DNA of 64,000 bases from Marivita sp046591575 (GCF_046591575.1 NZ_JBIQWA010000011.1:48680-112679), one strand, 5' to 3'. Shown: positions 53,626 to 62,989, counted from the first letter of the stretch. Notes: generated by a model not told the origin, from the letters alone. Numbers and translations are program-made.

Positions 53626-54894
53626 ATGAAACTGAACAGACGGGCTTTTGTCGGGACCGGCGTGGCTGCTGCGTCAACTCTGGCGGCACCAAACGTACAC
53701 GCGTCGTCTCAGGGCAAACCGAAAGTGGTGGTTGTCGGTGGCGGTGCCGGAGGCGCGACGGCGGCGCGCTATGTAGCCAAAGACAGCGCAGGCGAGATCG
53801 ATGTCACATTGATCGAGCCCAGCCGAAGTTATTACACGTGTTTTTTCTCAAACCTCTATATTGGCGGTTTCCGCGATTTGGAGAGCATCGAGCATTCCTA
53901 TGGGACATTGGCGTCTGACTATGATGTGAATGTGGTGCATGACTGGGCCGTTGGTGTGGATCGTGATGCCAAGACGGTGTCCTTGGCGGGTGGCGCGACG
54001 GTGCCTTATGACCGGCTGATCCTGAGCCCGGGCATTGATTTTGTGGATGGCGCGGTTCCCGGTTGGGATGTGTCTGCCCAGAACGCGATGCCGCACGCAT
54101 ATAAGGGCGGCAGCCAGACGGAACTGCTTCGCGCGCAGGTGGCCGCAATGCCCGAAGGCGGCACCTTTGTGATGGTGGCCCCGCCCAACCCGTTCCGCTG
54201 TCCGCCGGGGCCGTATGAACGGATCTCGATGGTCGCGCATGTGCTGAAAGCGACCAACCCAACGGCCAAGATTCTGATCGCCGATCCCAAAGAGAAATTC
54301 TCGAAACAGGCGCTGTTCGAAGAAGGCTGGCAAAAGCATTACACCGGGATGATTGAACGGATCGGTCCGGATTTCGGCGGCCAGAACGTATCGGTCGATC
54401 CGGCGGCCATGACGGTGGATATCGACGGCGAAGTCGTTCAGGCGGATGTTGTGAATGTGATTCCGGCGCAAAAAGCGGGACTGATCTGCGATGCGGCCGG
54501 ACTGACCGAAGGCAATTGGGCCCCGGTGTCGGGGCATACGATGCAGTCCCGTATGGATGAGAATATCCACATTCTTGGCGATGCGACCAATCAAGGCGAT
54601 ATGCCCAAATCCGGTTATTCCGCCAATTCACAGGCAAAAGTCGCCGCCATGGCAGTGCGCGGTGCCTTGACTGGCAGCCGCGTGTTCCCTGCGAAATTCT
54701 CGAACACGTGTTGGTCGCTGATCGACACCGAAGACGGTGTCAAAGTGGGTGCCACTTACGAGGCGACGGACGAAAAGATCGCCAAGGTTGACGGCTTTAT
54801 CAGCCAAACCGGCGAAGATGCAGACCTGCGCCGCGCGACCTTTGAGGAGAGCATCGGTTGGTACGAGGGTATCACCTCGGACATGTTCGGGTAG
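53626..54894 (+). CDS. soxF: SoxF, sulfide dehydrogenase flavoprotein
   Basis: 422 aa. Tat signal LNRRAFVGTGVAAASTLAAP. The FAD-binding motif is KVVVVGGGAGGATAARYV (about 33-50). The family shares the FCSD flavin subunit, with PYDRLILSPG, a Cys-Pro segment (PNPFRCPPGPYERI) and HILGDATNQGDMPKSGYSA. The SoxEF pair oxidises sulfide and stimulates thiosulfate oxidation in other species. GGGAGGAAA precedes the ATG. A terminator follows; soxG and soxH are not present. Confidence 0.95.
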   Translation: MKLNRRAFVGTGVAAASTLAAPNVHASSQGKPKVVVVGGGAGGATAARYVAKDSAGEIDVTLIEPSRSYYTCFFSNLYIGGFRDLESIEHSYGTLASDYDVNVVHDWAVGVDRDAKTVSLAGGATVPYDRLILSPGIDFVDGAVPGWDVSAQNAMPHAYKGGSQTELLRAQVAAMPEGGTFVMVAPPNPFRCPPGPYERISMVAHVLKATNPTAKILIADPKEKFSKQALFEEGWQKHYTGMIERIGPDFGGQNVSVDPAAMTVDIDGEVVQADVVNVIPAQKAGLICDAAGLTEGNWAPVSGHTMQSRMDENIHILGDATNQGDMPKSGYSANSQAKVAAMAVRGALTGSRVFPAKFSNTCWSLIDTEDGVKVGATYEATDEKIAKVDGFISQTGEDADLRRATFEESIGWYEGITSDMFG

Positions 54895-54913
54895 GGAGCT
54901 GACGATCTGACAC

Positions 54914-54943
54914 ACAGGGCCGGACGTACCCGGCCCTGTTTTG
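54914..54943 (+). terminator. Rho-independent terminator after soxF
   Basis: CAGGGCCGG (54915-54923) pairs perfectly with CCGGCCCTG (54930-54938), followed by TTTT. It marks the end of the sox operon. Confidence 0.92.
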
Positions 54944-54979
54944 CATCGGATGTCGCAGTCTCGTCAGAATTTTAGCGGG

Positions 54980-56185
54980 CTACACCGGATGCAGCCCTTT
55001 CACAGCGCCGATCAATTCCGGAATCTTCTTTTTGAACTTGAAAAAACCCGCCGTTGCGTGCGGCCAGGCGCGTTCGTCATAGGTCCGCAACGCGCGCAGA
55101 ACGGGCATTGCGGTCACCGATTTGAGGATCGCTGCTGTCGGCCCGACCGGAGCGTAGGGCGTGACAATCTGTTCGGCCCCATGGCTACGCGCCCAGTCTT
55201 CGATGTCCTGTGCTGATTGCACCCCGGTTGTGACAGGTCCAAGCTTTTGCGCCCACCGGTTCGTGGTGTCCGCAATGATCCCGGATTTGAACGTCGCGAC
55301 ATGCGGTGCGAGATGCAGGGGGCTTACATTCCCGGACGCATCCACGGTCGCGGTGGCGACAGGCGTCAGCCCCAGATCGAAAATCCATCCCGGGCTCAGA
55401 TCGTCTTCATGCAGCAACAAAACGGACCGTTTGCCGGTCTCAATGTCATCCCCCACTGGCGGGGCCATGCGCGGCGGATGCGGCGCACCTTCCAGCGGCG
55501 CGGGGGTCGCGGCAAGTTGGTGGACCGGAGAAAAGCGGCCTTCGGTATATTTCGAAATGTTGGAGGCCCGCGCCGCATAGGTTTTGCCCTGCGTCTGAAG
55601 CCCCGCAACCCAACGCCAGCTGAGCGTGTTCGAGGCGGGATCGCCATCAAGCAAGTGGCGCAAGAAAAAGTCGGCCCCAAGATGCCAGGGCAGCCGCAGC
55701 GTGAAAATCCAGATCGAGGCAAACCACATCCGGGCATGATTGTGCAGATAGCCGGTTTCCACCAGTTCATGTGCCCAATGATTGAAACAGGCAATATCGG
55801 TTTCGCCTTTACATGCCGCTTCCCATTCCGATCTGAGACCAGATTGCGTCTGGACCTGATCCAACGCGTGGATCACGCCCTGCTGATAGGCGTCCCATAC
55901 CGCAGGGCGCAGCTCTAGCCAGCCTTTCCAATAGGTGCGCCAAAACACCTCTTGCACAAATTTCTCGGCCGAAGACGGTGAAAATCGGCCAAGCACCGCG
56001 TCCAGCACCTCTTGTTCTGTCACAAGACGGTGGCGGATATACGGGGACAGGGTCGACACAGCGGTGTGGTTGCCGGGACCGCGATCATAATTGCGCTGCG
56101 CCGTATACTCGCGTGCAGCTTTGGGCAAAAATTCTGCCAGCTTTTCAAGCGCAGCCGTGCGCGTCGGGGGAAACAGGTCTGTCAT
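54980..56185 (-). CDS. Photolyase/cryptochrome-related protein with reversed domain order
   Basis: 401 aa. Residues about 25-230 match the FAD-binding domain that is normally C-terminal in photolyases: RNYDRGPGNHTAVSTLSPYI, FVQEVFWRTYWKGWLE, NHWAHELVETGYLHNHARMW and LDGDPASNTLSWRWVAG. Residues about 255-400 look like the alpha/beta domain that is normally N-terminal (SVLLLHEDDLSPGW; HGAEQIVTPYAPVGP). No antenna domain precedes the FAD part. The protein may be a permuted photolyase or a flavoprotein with another job; DNA repair is not proven. It is convergent with soxF and divergent from clpP. Confidence 0.8.
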   Translation of the reverse strand: MTDLFPPTRTAALEKLAEFLPKAAREYTAQRNYDRGPGNHTAVSTLSPYIRHRLVTEQEVLDAVLGRFSPSSAEKFVQEVFWRTYWKGWLELRPAVWDAYQQGVIHALDQVQTQSGLRSEWEAACKGETDIACFNHWAHELVETGYLHNHARMWFASIWIFTLRLPWHLGADFFLRHLLDGDPASNTLSWRWVAGLQTQGKTYAARASNISKYTEGRFSPVHQLAATPAPLEGAPHPPRMAPPVGDDIETGKRSVLLLHEDDLSPGWIFDLGLTPVATATVDASGNVSPLHLAPHVATFKSGIIADTTNRWAQKLGPVTTGVQSAQDIEDWARSHGAEQIVTPYAPVGPTAAILKSVTAMPVLRALRTYDERAWPHATAGFFKFKKKIPELIGAVKGLHPV

Positions 56186-56340
56186 ACGGCCCGAGGTAAG
56201 GCCACGCTACGCCGGGTCAAGCGCCGCTGACAGACACTGATCTCGTGGCCCCCCTTGCAGCCCCCAGAGCCGGACACTAGTCTTTGGGGAACTCGCAACC
56301 GCGGCCCCGTTCGGCGGCCGCTTCATCCAGGCAGGCACAG

Positions 56341-56970
56341 ATGAACGATCCTTTCGATACTTACATGAACACGCTCGTCCCAATGGTGGTTGAACAAACC
56401 AGCCGCGGCGAACGGGCTTACGACATTTTCTCGCGCTTGCTGAAAGAGCGGATTATTTTTCTCAATGGTCCTGTGCATGATGGCATGTCATCACTGATTG
56501 TTGCGCAGTTGTTGCACCTTGAGGCGGAAAACCCGTCGAAAGAAATCAGCATGTATATCAATTCGCCCGGTGGCGTGGTGACCTCTGGTTTGTCGATTTA
56601 CGACACAATGCAATATATCAAACCCAAGGTCAGCACGCTGGTAATTGGCCAGGCGGCGTCCATGGGGTCTTTGTTGCTGACGGCAGGGGCTGCTGGCATG
56701 CGGTTTTCGTTGCCCAACAGCCGCGTGATGGTTCACCAGCCGTCCGGCGGGTATCAGGGGCAAGCCACGGATATCATGATCCACGCCGAAGAGACGCTGA
56801 AGCTCAAAAAGCGGCTTAACGAGATCTATGTCAAACACACTGGTCAAAGCTTGAAAAAGGTCGAGCAGGCGCTTGAGCGCGACAATTTCATGTCTCCCGA
56901 AGAGGCCAAGGACTGGGGCTTGATTGATGAAATTGTCGAGAACCGCGTAACCGGACCTGACGATGCGTAA
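56341..56970 (+). CDS. clpP: ATP-dependent Clp protease proteolytic subunit ClpP
   Basis: 209 aa from the ATG at 56341. Catalytic triad Ser108 (GQAASMGSLLL), His132 (MVHQPSGG) and Asp181. ClpP forms the tetradecameric chamber used by ClpX (and ClpA). An upstream in-frame start at 56284 would give a non-family leader. clpX follows after about 150 bp. Confidence 0.97.
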   Translation: MNDPFDTYMNTLVPMVVEQTSRGERAYDIFSRLLKERIIFLNGPVHDGMSSLIVAQLLHLEAENPSKEISMYINSPGGVVTSGLSIYDTMQYIKPKVSTLVIGQAASMGSLLLTAGAAGMRFSLPNSRVMVHQPSGGYQGQATDIMIHAEETLKLKKRLNEIYVKHTGQSLKKVEQALERDNFMSPEEAKDWGLIDEIVENRVTGPDDA

Positions 56971-57123
56971 ACTGGAATTGGGCCATACCGCACAAGATGT
57001 GTTTTTGGCGTTGTGGCTCAAACCATGCTGTCCTAAGGTTTAAGACAGACAACACGACACACGCGCTTAGGTTGATGGATTTGAGTTTGATCAACCAAAA
57101 GGACGAGCCGGGAAAGGTAAGAC

Positions 57124-58389
57124 ATGGCGACGAATTCTGGTGGCGACAGCAAGAACACGCTTTACTGTAGTTTCTGCGGCAAAAGCCAACACGAAGTCCG
57201 CAAATTGATCGCAGGCCCGACTGTGTTCATCTGTGATGAGTGTGTCGAGCTTTGCATGGACATCATTCGCGAAGAGACAAAGGGCGGTGGCCTGAAATCG
57301 ACCGATGGTGTTCCGACACCGCGCGAGATTTGCGATGTGCTGGACGATTACGTGATCGGTCAGGCCGTTGCGAAACGGGTGCTGTCGGTTGCGGTTCACA
57401 ACCACTACAAGCGATTGAACCATTCGCAGAAATCGTCAGATATCGAACTGGCGAAATCGAACATCCTTTTGATCGGTCCAACCGGCTGCGGTAAAACGCT
57501 TCTGGCACAGACGCTTGCGCGTATTCTGGATGTGCCGTTCACGATGGCAGATGCCACAACCCTGACCGAGGCGGGGTATGTGGGTGAGGACGTGGAGAAC
57601 ATCATCCTCAAGCTGCTTCAGGCGTCGGAATACAATGTCGAACGCGCACAGCGCGGTATTGTGTATATTGACGAGGTCGACAAGATCACCCGCAAGTCCG
57701 AAAACCCGTCGATCACACGCGATGTGTCGGGCGAGGGCGTGCAGCAGGCCCTGCTCAAGCTGATGGAAGGCACCGTAGCATCGGTTCCGCCGCAAGGTGG
57801 ACGCAAGCACCCGCAGCAGGAATTCCTGCAAGTGGACACCACCAACATCCTGTTCATCTGTGGCGGTGCGTTTGCGGGTCTGGACCGGATCATCAAGCAA
57901 CGTGGCAAAGGGTCGGCCATGGGCTTTGGTGCCGATGTGCGCGACGACAGCGAAGCGGGCGTCGGCGAAACATTCAAGGATCTTGAGCCGGAAGATCTGC
58001 TCAAATTCGGTCTGATTCCGGAATTTGTCGGGCGTCTGCCGGTAATCGCCACCTTGGAAGATCTGGATGAGGACGCTTTGGTCATCATCCTGACGCAACC
58101 CAAAAACGCCTTGGTCAAGCAATACCAACGCCTGTTCGAGCTGGAGGACACCACGCTCAGCTTTACCGACGACGCGCTCAGCGCGATTGCAAAGCGCGCG
58201 ATCGAACGCAAAACCGGCGCGCGTGGTTTGCGGTCGATCCTTGAGGACATCCTGCTGGATACGATGTTCGAATTGCCGGGGATGGACGAGGTGACCGAGG
58301 TTGTCGTGAATGAAGAGGCGGTCACGTCGGACGCAAAGCCGCTGATGATCTATGCCGATCAAAAGAAAGAACCTGCAGAAGCAGGATAA
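57124..58389 (+). CDS. clpX: ATP-dependent Clp protease ATPase subunit ClpX
   Basis: 421 aa. The zinc-binding domain has Cys pairs YCSFCGKS and FICDECVELC. AAA features: Walker A GPTGCGKT, Walker B VYIDEVDKI, the pore segment GYVGED and sensor ARKTGARGLRS-like RKTGARGLRSILED. It unfolds substrates and feeds them to ClpP, encoded upstream. AAAGGTAAGAC precedes the ATG. A terminator follows. Confidence 0.98.
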   Translation: MATNSGGDSKNTLYCSFCGKSQHEVRKLIAGPTVFICDECVELCMDIIREETKGGGLKSTDGVPTPREICDVLDDYVIGQAVAKRVLSVAVHNHYKRLNHSQKSSDIELAKSNILLIGPTGCGKTLLAQTLARILDVPFTMADATTLTEAGYVGEDVENIILKLLQASEYNVERAQRGIVYIDEVDKITRKSENPSITRDVSGEGVQQALLKLMEGTVASVPPQGGRKHPQQEFLQVDTTNILFICGGAFAGLDRIIKQRGKGSAMGFGADVRDDSEAGVGETFKDLEPEDLLKFGLIPEFVGRLPVIATLEDLDEDALVIILTQPKNALVKQYQRLFELEDTTLSFTDDALSAIAKRAIERKTGARGLRSILEDILLDTMFELPGMDEVTEVVVNEEAVTSDAKPLMIYADQKKEPAEAG

Positions 58390-58414
58390 CAGACAGAACA
58401 CAAAGACAAATATC

Positions 58415-58444
58415 AGGGTGGGCATTTTGCCCGCCCTTCTTTTT
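58415..58444 (+). terminator. Rho-independent terminator after clpX
   Basis: AGGGTGGGC (58415-58423) pairs with GCCCGCCCT (58429-58437), with one G-T pair, then TCTTTTT. Confidence 0.9.
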
Positions 58445-58455
58445 GAGGGCCTTTC

Positions 58456-58824
58456 ATGACGATCAGACGCATCCATTCCGGCGGCGAATTTGAAGCCAAA
58501 ATCGGCTATTGCCGCGCCGTTGTCGCCGGGGGATTTGTCCATGTGGCCGGGACGGTGGGCCAGGGCGATACGGTCACCGCGCAATGCCAGGCTGCGCTGG
58601 ACACGATCTCGGCGGCTTTGGAAAAGGCCGGTGCATCGCTGGCTGACGTTGTGCGGGTCACTTATTTTTTGCCGGATCGGGCCGAATTCGAACCGTGTTG
58701 GCCCATTCTGTCGCAGGCATTTGGCGAAAACCCGCCTGCTGCGACAATGATCGAATGCGGGTTGATCGACCCGAAATACCGAATTGAAATCGAAGTAACG
58801 GCGCTTGCACCAACTGCGGCATAG
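58456..58824 (+). CDS. RidA-family (YjgF) protein
   Basis: 122 aa. The family core is visible: VAGGFVHVAGTVGQG, ALEKAGASLADVVRVTYFL and the C-terminal PKYRIEIEVTALAP, with an Arg at the substrate-binding position. RidA proteins hydrolyse reactive enamine/imine intermediates from PLP enzymes; other family members have different roles. It follows the clpX terminator by about 11 bp, so it probably has its own promoter or depends on read-through. Confidence 0.87.
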   Translation: MTIRRIHSGGEFEAKIGYCRAVVAGGFVHVAGTVGQGDTVTAQCQAALDTISAALEKAGASLADVVRVTYFLPDRAEFEPCWPILSQAFGENPPAATMIECGLIDPKYRIEIEVTALAPTAA

Positions 58825-58889
58825 CTGCGCTGGACCTTGATCGGCAAAGCGCCCTATAACACGGGCAAACAACCCCCGAGGAGTCGTCC

Positions 58890-59273
58890 ATGGGCATTCT
58901 CAATACTCTCTTGCGCGCCGTGACCTGGTGGAACGGGCAAACGTTGAACACGCAGGTTTATACTTGGCGTAAAGGCGAAAAAGTGGGAGAGGACACGCAG
59001 GGCAACATGTTTTATCAGGCCAACGGAGGCAAGCGCCGTTGGGTGATTTTCAACGGTGAAATCGAGGCGAGCCGCGTAGATCCGGATTGGCATGGTTGGC
59101 TGCATCACACCTTCAAAGAGCCACCGACCGAACGCCCATTGGTCAAAAAAGACTGGGAAAAGCCGCATCAGGAAAACCTGACGGGCACGGCCTTGGCCTA
59201 TGCACCGGCCGGGTCAATCCGGCGCCCTATTCCCGAGGACCGTCGCGACTATGAGGCGTGGAGCCCCGAATAA
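58890..59273 (+). CDS. NDUFA12 (B17.2)-family complex I protein
   Basis: 127 aa. Recognised by NTQVYTWRKGEKVGEDTQGN, MFYQ, RRWVIFNGEIEASRVDPDWH and GWLHH. This is an accessory subunit of respiratory complex I in mitochondria and alphaproteobacteria. No membrane helix is seen. It is encoded away from the nuo operon, as is usual. CCGAGGAG precedes the ATG. Confidence 0.93.
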   Translation: MGILNTLLRAVTWWNGQTLNTQVYTWRKGEKVGEDTQGNMFYQANGGKRRWVIFNGEIEASRVDPDWHGWLHHTFKEPPTERPLVKKDWEKPHQENLTGTALAYAPAGSIRRPIPEDRRDYEAWSPE

Positions 59274-59315
59274 ACCATTGGGCTGCGTGCCGCTGTGGTG
59301 GAAAGCAAAATCCAG

Positions 59316-59678
59316 ATGACGCGTGTATGGGCATTTCTGACGGCATTTTTGTTCGCAACAGGCGCGCCAGCCCAGCTTGCCACAAGCAATGGCACCGGGG
59401 CCGATCTTCGGGCACTGGATAAGCTCACCGGCAAGGTTTCCGACCTACAGCTTGCCACAGGCCAGTCAGACAGTGTCGGGCGGATCACGATCACCGTGGA
59501 CGAGTGCCGGTATCCCAATGGTAACGCGGCAGGCGAGGCGTATGCGTTTCTATCCGTCCGGGAAATCGGCATTGACGCGCCCGTGTTCGAAGGCTGGATG
59601 ATTGCGTCATCGCCGGCACTGAACCCGATGGATCACCAACGCTATGACGTTTGGGTGTTGCGCTGCACAACCTCGTGA
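59316..59678 (+). CDS. DUF2155-domain periplasmic protein
   Basis: 120 aa from the ATG at 59316; a GTG at 59295 is a possible alternative. The signal peptide TRVWAFLTAFLFATGAPAQ is followed by the DUF2155 core: LRALDKLTGKVSDLQLATGQ, RITITVDECRYP and VFEGWMIASSPALNPMDHQR. Two Cys (DECRYP and VLRCTTS) may form a disulfide. Function unknown. The end overlaps the convergent aat end by 37 bp. The neighbour NDUFA12 gene ends 42 bp upstream. Confidence 0.85.
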   Translation: MTRVWAFLTAFLFATGAPAQLATSNGTGADLRALDKLTGKVSDLQLATGQSDSVGRITITVDECRYPNGNAAGEAYAFLSVREIGIDAPVFEGWMIASSPALNPMDHQRYDVWVLRCTTS

Positions 59679-60277
59679 CCGGATGCCGCCAGCGGTTCGC
59701 TTAGAAAATCGGCATTATGCGTCAGCGCGCGTGCCAATTCCCGCCGGTATTGAACCCGCGAGATTTCAATAGCCCCGAGCGATGCAAGATGCGGTGTGAT
59801 GAATTGCGTGTCGAACAGAGTGAATTTTGTCCGGCGCAGCAGATCCACCAGCCAGGCAAGCGCAATCTTGGACGCATCGCGTCTGCGAGAGAACATGCTT
59901 TCGCCACAAAACGCAGAGCCAACACAAACCCCGTAAATGCCACCAATCAGTTGTTCGTCTTGCCAGACTTCAAGCGAATGGGCGTGACCCCTTTTGTGCA
60001 ATTCCTCGTATAAAATACGGATGTCGCGGTTGATCCAGGTTTCGCTTCGGTCTGCGCAGGCCTCAATCACTTGGGCAAACGCCGCGTCGCGCGTCACGCG
60101 ATAAGCGTCGCGGCGCAGCGTTTTGGCAAGGCTGCGCGAGATATGAAAACCGTCCAACGGGAACACGCCACGCTTGCGCGGATCTACCCAGAACATCTCG
60201 GGATCGTCGCGATGTTCCGCCATGGGAAAAACGCCCGCCCGATACGCTTCAAGCAAAAGGTCAGGCGTAACAGTCAT
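59642..60277 (-). CDS. aat: Leucyl/phenylalanyl-tRNA-protein transferase
   Basis: 211 aa. Family motifs: LLEAYRAGVFPMAEHRDDPE, FWVDPRKRGVFPLDGFHISR, SLEVWQDEQLIGGIYGVCVG and FCGESMFSRRRDASKIAL. Aat adds Leu or Phe to N-terminal Arg/Lys so that the ClpS/ClpAP system can degrade the protein. It is the last gene of accB-accC-aat, 40 bp after accC. Confidence 0.96.
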   Translation of the reverse strand: MTVTPDLLLEAYRAGVFPMAEHRDDPEMFWVDPRKRGVFPLDGFHISRSLAKTLRRDAYRVTRDAAFAQVIEACADRSETWINRDIRILYEELHKRGHAHSLEVWQDEQLIGGIYGVCVGSAFCGESMFSRRRDASKIALAWLVDLLRRTKFTLFDTQFITPHLASLGAIEISRVQYRRELARALTHNADFLSEPLAASGHEVVQRNTQTS

Positions 60278-60317
60278 TATGTGTCGCCAGATGTGTCATC
60301 CGCCGCACCGCACGATG

Positions 60318-61676
60318 TCACCCGCCTTGATCAGAGTAGGTGCGCTCAAGCCAGTGCTCCAGCCAGTGGATGTTATAGGAGCCACGGCGCACGTCCGGGT
60401 CCTGCAGCAGATCGCGGAACAGGGGCACCGTGCTGTCGACACCGTCAACAATCAATTCCCCCAAAGCCCGCGACATCCGCGCCAACGCTTCGTCCCGGTC
60501 GCGCCCATGGACAATCAGCTTGCCAATAAGACTGTCATAATAGGGCGGAATCCGGTAGCCGTCATACAGCGCGCTGTCCATGCGCACACCCAATCCACCC
60601 GGCGCGTGATACTGCGTGATCCGCCCTGGAGACGGGGAAAAATTGGGGATCTTCTCGGCGTTGATCCGGGCTTCGATAGAGTGGCCATTGATCGCAAGAT
60701 CGTCCTGTTCGAAAGACAATGGCAGACCAGACGCCACGCGGATCTGTTCGCGCACCAAATCCACGCCAAAGATTGCTTCGGTCACCGGATGTTCGACCTG
60801 AAGGCGGGTGTTCATTTCGATGAAATAAAACTCGCCGTTCTCGTACAGAAACTCAATTGTACCGGCCCCGGCATAGTTGATCTTGGCCACAGCATCGGAA
60901 CAGATCTTGCCGATACGTGCGCGCTCTTCTTGGGTGATGCAGGGGCCTGGTGCCTCTTCAAGAACCTTCTGATGACGCCGTTGCAAGGAACAATCGCGCT
61001 CGCCCAGATGCACTGCTTTGCCTTTGCCATCTCCAAAGACCTGCACCTCGATATGGCGCGGGGTGGTCAGGTATTTTTCGATATAGACTTCATCGTTTCC
61101 AAAGGCCGCCTTTGCCTCGGACCTTGCGGTCTGAAACGCCATTTCCATATCTTCGGCCGTTTCGGCAACCTTCATACCACGGCCACCGCCCCCGGCCGTT
61201 GCTTTGACGATCACCGGATAGCCGATGTCATCCCCAACAGCTTTGGCCGTCTCAAGATCGGGCACACCGCCCTCCGAGCCGGGGACACAGGGCACGCCCA
61301 ATGCCTTGATTGTGTCCTTGGCAGTGATCTTGTCGCCCATCACACGAATATGTTCCGCAGTTGGTCCGATGAATGTCAGGCCATGATCTTCGACAATCTG
61401 CACAAATCGCGCATTTTCCGACAAAAAGCCGTATCCAGGGTGGATCGCTTGCGCGCCTGTCACCTCGCAGGCCGAAATGATCGCCGGAATAGAAAGGTAA
61501 CTGTCGGTCGAAGAGGGCGGGCCGATGCAAATGGCTTCGTCGGCCATCCGAACATGCATCGCGTCGGAATCAGCTGTGGAATGAACCGCAACGCTGTCCA
61601 CTCCCATTTCTCGGCATGCGCGGATCACGCGAAGGGCAATTTCGCCCCGGTTGGCAATAAGGATTTTATCAAACAT
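60318..61676 (-). CDS. accC: Acetyl-CoA carboxylase biotin carboxylase subunit
   Basis: 452 aa from the ATG at 61676 (MFDKILIANRGEIALRVIRA); a TTG at 61697 is rejected. The ATP-grasp features are present: KATAGGGGRGMKV, the ATP/bicarbonate site EKYLTTPRHIEVQVFGDGKG, and FIEMNTRLQVEHPVTEAI with the catalytic Arg. It carboxylates biotin on AccB in fatty-acid synthesis. It is separated from accB by 13 bp. Confidence 0.97.
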   Translation of the reverse strand: MFDKILIANRGEIALRVIRACREMGVDSVAVHSTADSDAMHVRMADEAICIGPPSSTDSYLSIPAIISACEVTGAQAIHPGYGFLSENARFVQIVEDHGLTFIGPTAEHIRVMGDKITAKDTIKALGVPCVPGSEGGVPDLETAKAVGDDIGYPVIVKATAGGGGRGMKVAETAEDMEMAFQTARSEAKAAFGNDEVYIEKYLTTPRHIEVQVFGDGKGKAVHLGERDCSLQRRHQKVLEEAPGPCITQEERARIGKICSDAVAKINYAGAGTIEFLYENGEFYFIEMNTRLQVEHPVTEAIFGVDLVREQIRVASGLPLSFEQDDLAINGHSIEARINAEKIPNFSPSPGRITQYHAPGGLGVRMDSALYDGYRIPPYYDSLIGKLIVHGRDRDEALARMSRALGELIVDGVDSTVPLFRDLLQDPDVRRGSYNIHWLEHWLERTYSDQGG

Positions 61677-61689
61677 TGATGCGACCCGC

Positions 61690-62178
61690 TTATTCAAGGA
61701 TCACAAGCGGCGCGCCGTATTCCACGGGGGCACCATCTTCGACCAGAATGCGCTTGATTGTTCCGCTTCTTGGGGCAGGGATGTGGTTCATCGTTTTCAT
61801 AGCTTCAACGATCAACAACGTGTCGCCTTCGGCGATTTGCTGGCCAACACTGATAAACGCGGGTGCCCCGGGTTCGGCCTGCATGTAGACCGTTCCAACC
61901 ATCGGTGATGTCACGGCTCCGGGGTGATCGGCGGGGTCTTCGGGGGCGGTTATGGCAGATCCGGCAGGCGCGGCGGACGGGGCAACCGACGTCTGAGGTG
62001 CGGCGGCTTGGGGTGCCGAAGCGGGTGCGACCTGTGTTGCGCGGCTGACACGCACGTTCAGGCTGTCATCCTCGCCATATGCGCGTTTGACCTGCAGTTC
62101 CGTCAGATCGTTGTCTCGCAAGAGTTTCGCCAGCGCTTCGATAAAAGCCACATCTGCATCATGCTTGTTTTTGGTCAT
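61690..62178 (-). CDS. accB: Acetyl-CoA carboxylase biotin carrier protein
   Basis: 162 aa from the ATG at 62178 (MTKNKHDADVAFIEALAKLL). A Pro/Ala-rich linker (about 48-80) joins the N-terminal part to the biotinyl domain, with Lys128 in VEAMKTMNHI. The thumb and AP-rich hinge are as usual. It carries carboxybiotin between AccC and AccAD. It is the first gene of the accB-accC-aat operon. Confidence 0.97.
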   Translation of the reverse strand: MTKNKHDADVAFIEALAKLLRDNDLTELQVKRAYGEDDSLNVRVSRATQVAPASAPQAAAPQTSVAPSAAPAGSAITAPEDPADHPGAVTSPMVGTVYMQAEPGAPAFISVGQQIAEGDTLLIVEAMKTMNHIPAPRSGTIKRILVEDGAPVEYGAPLVILE

Positions 62179-62578
62179 GCTGTCCCTCGCCCGGTTTTGC
62201 GTCGCCTCGGCGCGGTCCCGTCGACTGGTCTGTCGGGGCTCCGCATTACGTACGGGCACTACCCGCATTGCAGGTCATTCCTTGCACCGATTAAATGGCA
62301 GGGGCAAGGGGGAAGCGCGCCATGGATCGTGCAAACTGGCTGCCCAGAACGCCGAAAAAGGCGCTGGGTCATCTCGCTGTGTTCATCAATGACCCGCTTG
62401 GCGGGGCGGGACTTCTTTCGTTAGTGCCGTCTTTGGTTTGCAATAGATCGCGCGTTTGAAGCGCGATCCATCGAAATATCTCGGCGAAAACATCCCACTG
62501 GGGATGCGGATAACCAAGGGTGGTTGATAAAAAGAGCGTGTTTTGAGAGCCTTAGTGGCAACAGTTAGAAGCTTGCGT
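62179..62578. other. 400-bp stretch without a gene, upstream of accB
   Basis: It includes the accB promoter region. One hairpin is plain: GATCGCGC (62446-62453) and GCGCGATC (62461-62468) around a 7-nt loop, without a T-run. Open frames on both strands here lack ribosome sites. I see no other structure. Confidence 0.5.
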
Positions 62579-62842
62579 TTAAGAAGTGTCTTCGGGGCTT
62601 GCCGCGGCCTCCATCGGGCTGGTCGTTTGTTCGGTTATAATGGCCTTGATCTGCATCTGCACAGCAGAGGGTGGCGCAGCCGGAGCCACGGCCTTGTCCC
62701 CGGTTTCCGCCCCCGGCACAGGTTGCGATTCAGGGGATTTAGGCGGCACAGATGGTGGAATTGGTTGTGTGTCTGATCGGGTTATGACGCGCGCTGATTG
62801 CGGTGGAAGAACTGGTTGAATGAGTGGCATTTGAATATCCAT
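62579..62842 (-). CDS. Small Pro-rich hypothetical ORF
   Basis: 87 aa from the ATG at 62842 (MDIQMPLIQPVLPPQSARVI); a longer form from 62881 has a less natural start. The middle is Pro/Ala/Ser-rich (PPSVPPKSPESQPVPGAETG) and probably disordered, with a short C-terminal helix (VQMQIKAIITEQ). It has no known family. The ribosome site is weak. It could be a short conserved protein of the group or not coding. Confidence 0.4.
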   Translation of the reverse strand: MDIQMPLIQPVLPPQSARVITRSDTQPIPPSVPPKSPESQPVPGAETGDKAVAPAAPPSAVQMQIKAIITEQTTSPMEAAASPEDTS

Positions 62843-62989
62843 CCGAAATAAAGCCCCACTGTTCAAGCATAGGCCCGGCATTGTGAAATCGCACGCTGGA
62901 AATATCCGGTATTTTACTCAAATAATTGACGGAATGGGGCGATATGGGGATCGCCCCATTGCGGGCTTTGGCATTAACCCACCATTTCG

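Noticed and set aside
57436..58872. 478-codon open frame on the minus strand
   Set aside because: It is opposite clpX and ridA; the sequence is not protein-like.
60174..61679. 501-codon open frame on the plus strand
   Set aside because: It is the reverse of accC and part of aat, with no recognisable protein features.
62446..62468. Hairpin GATCGCGC/GCGCGATC as a terminator
   Set aside because: It has no T-run on either strand, and no gene ends next to it.
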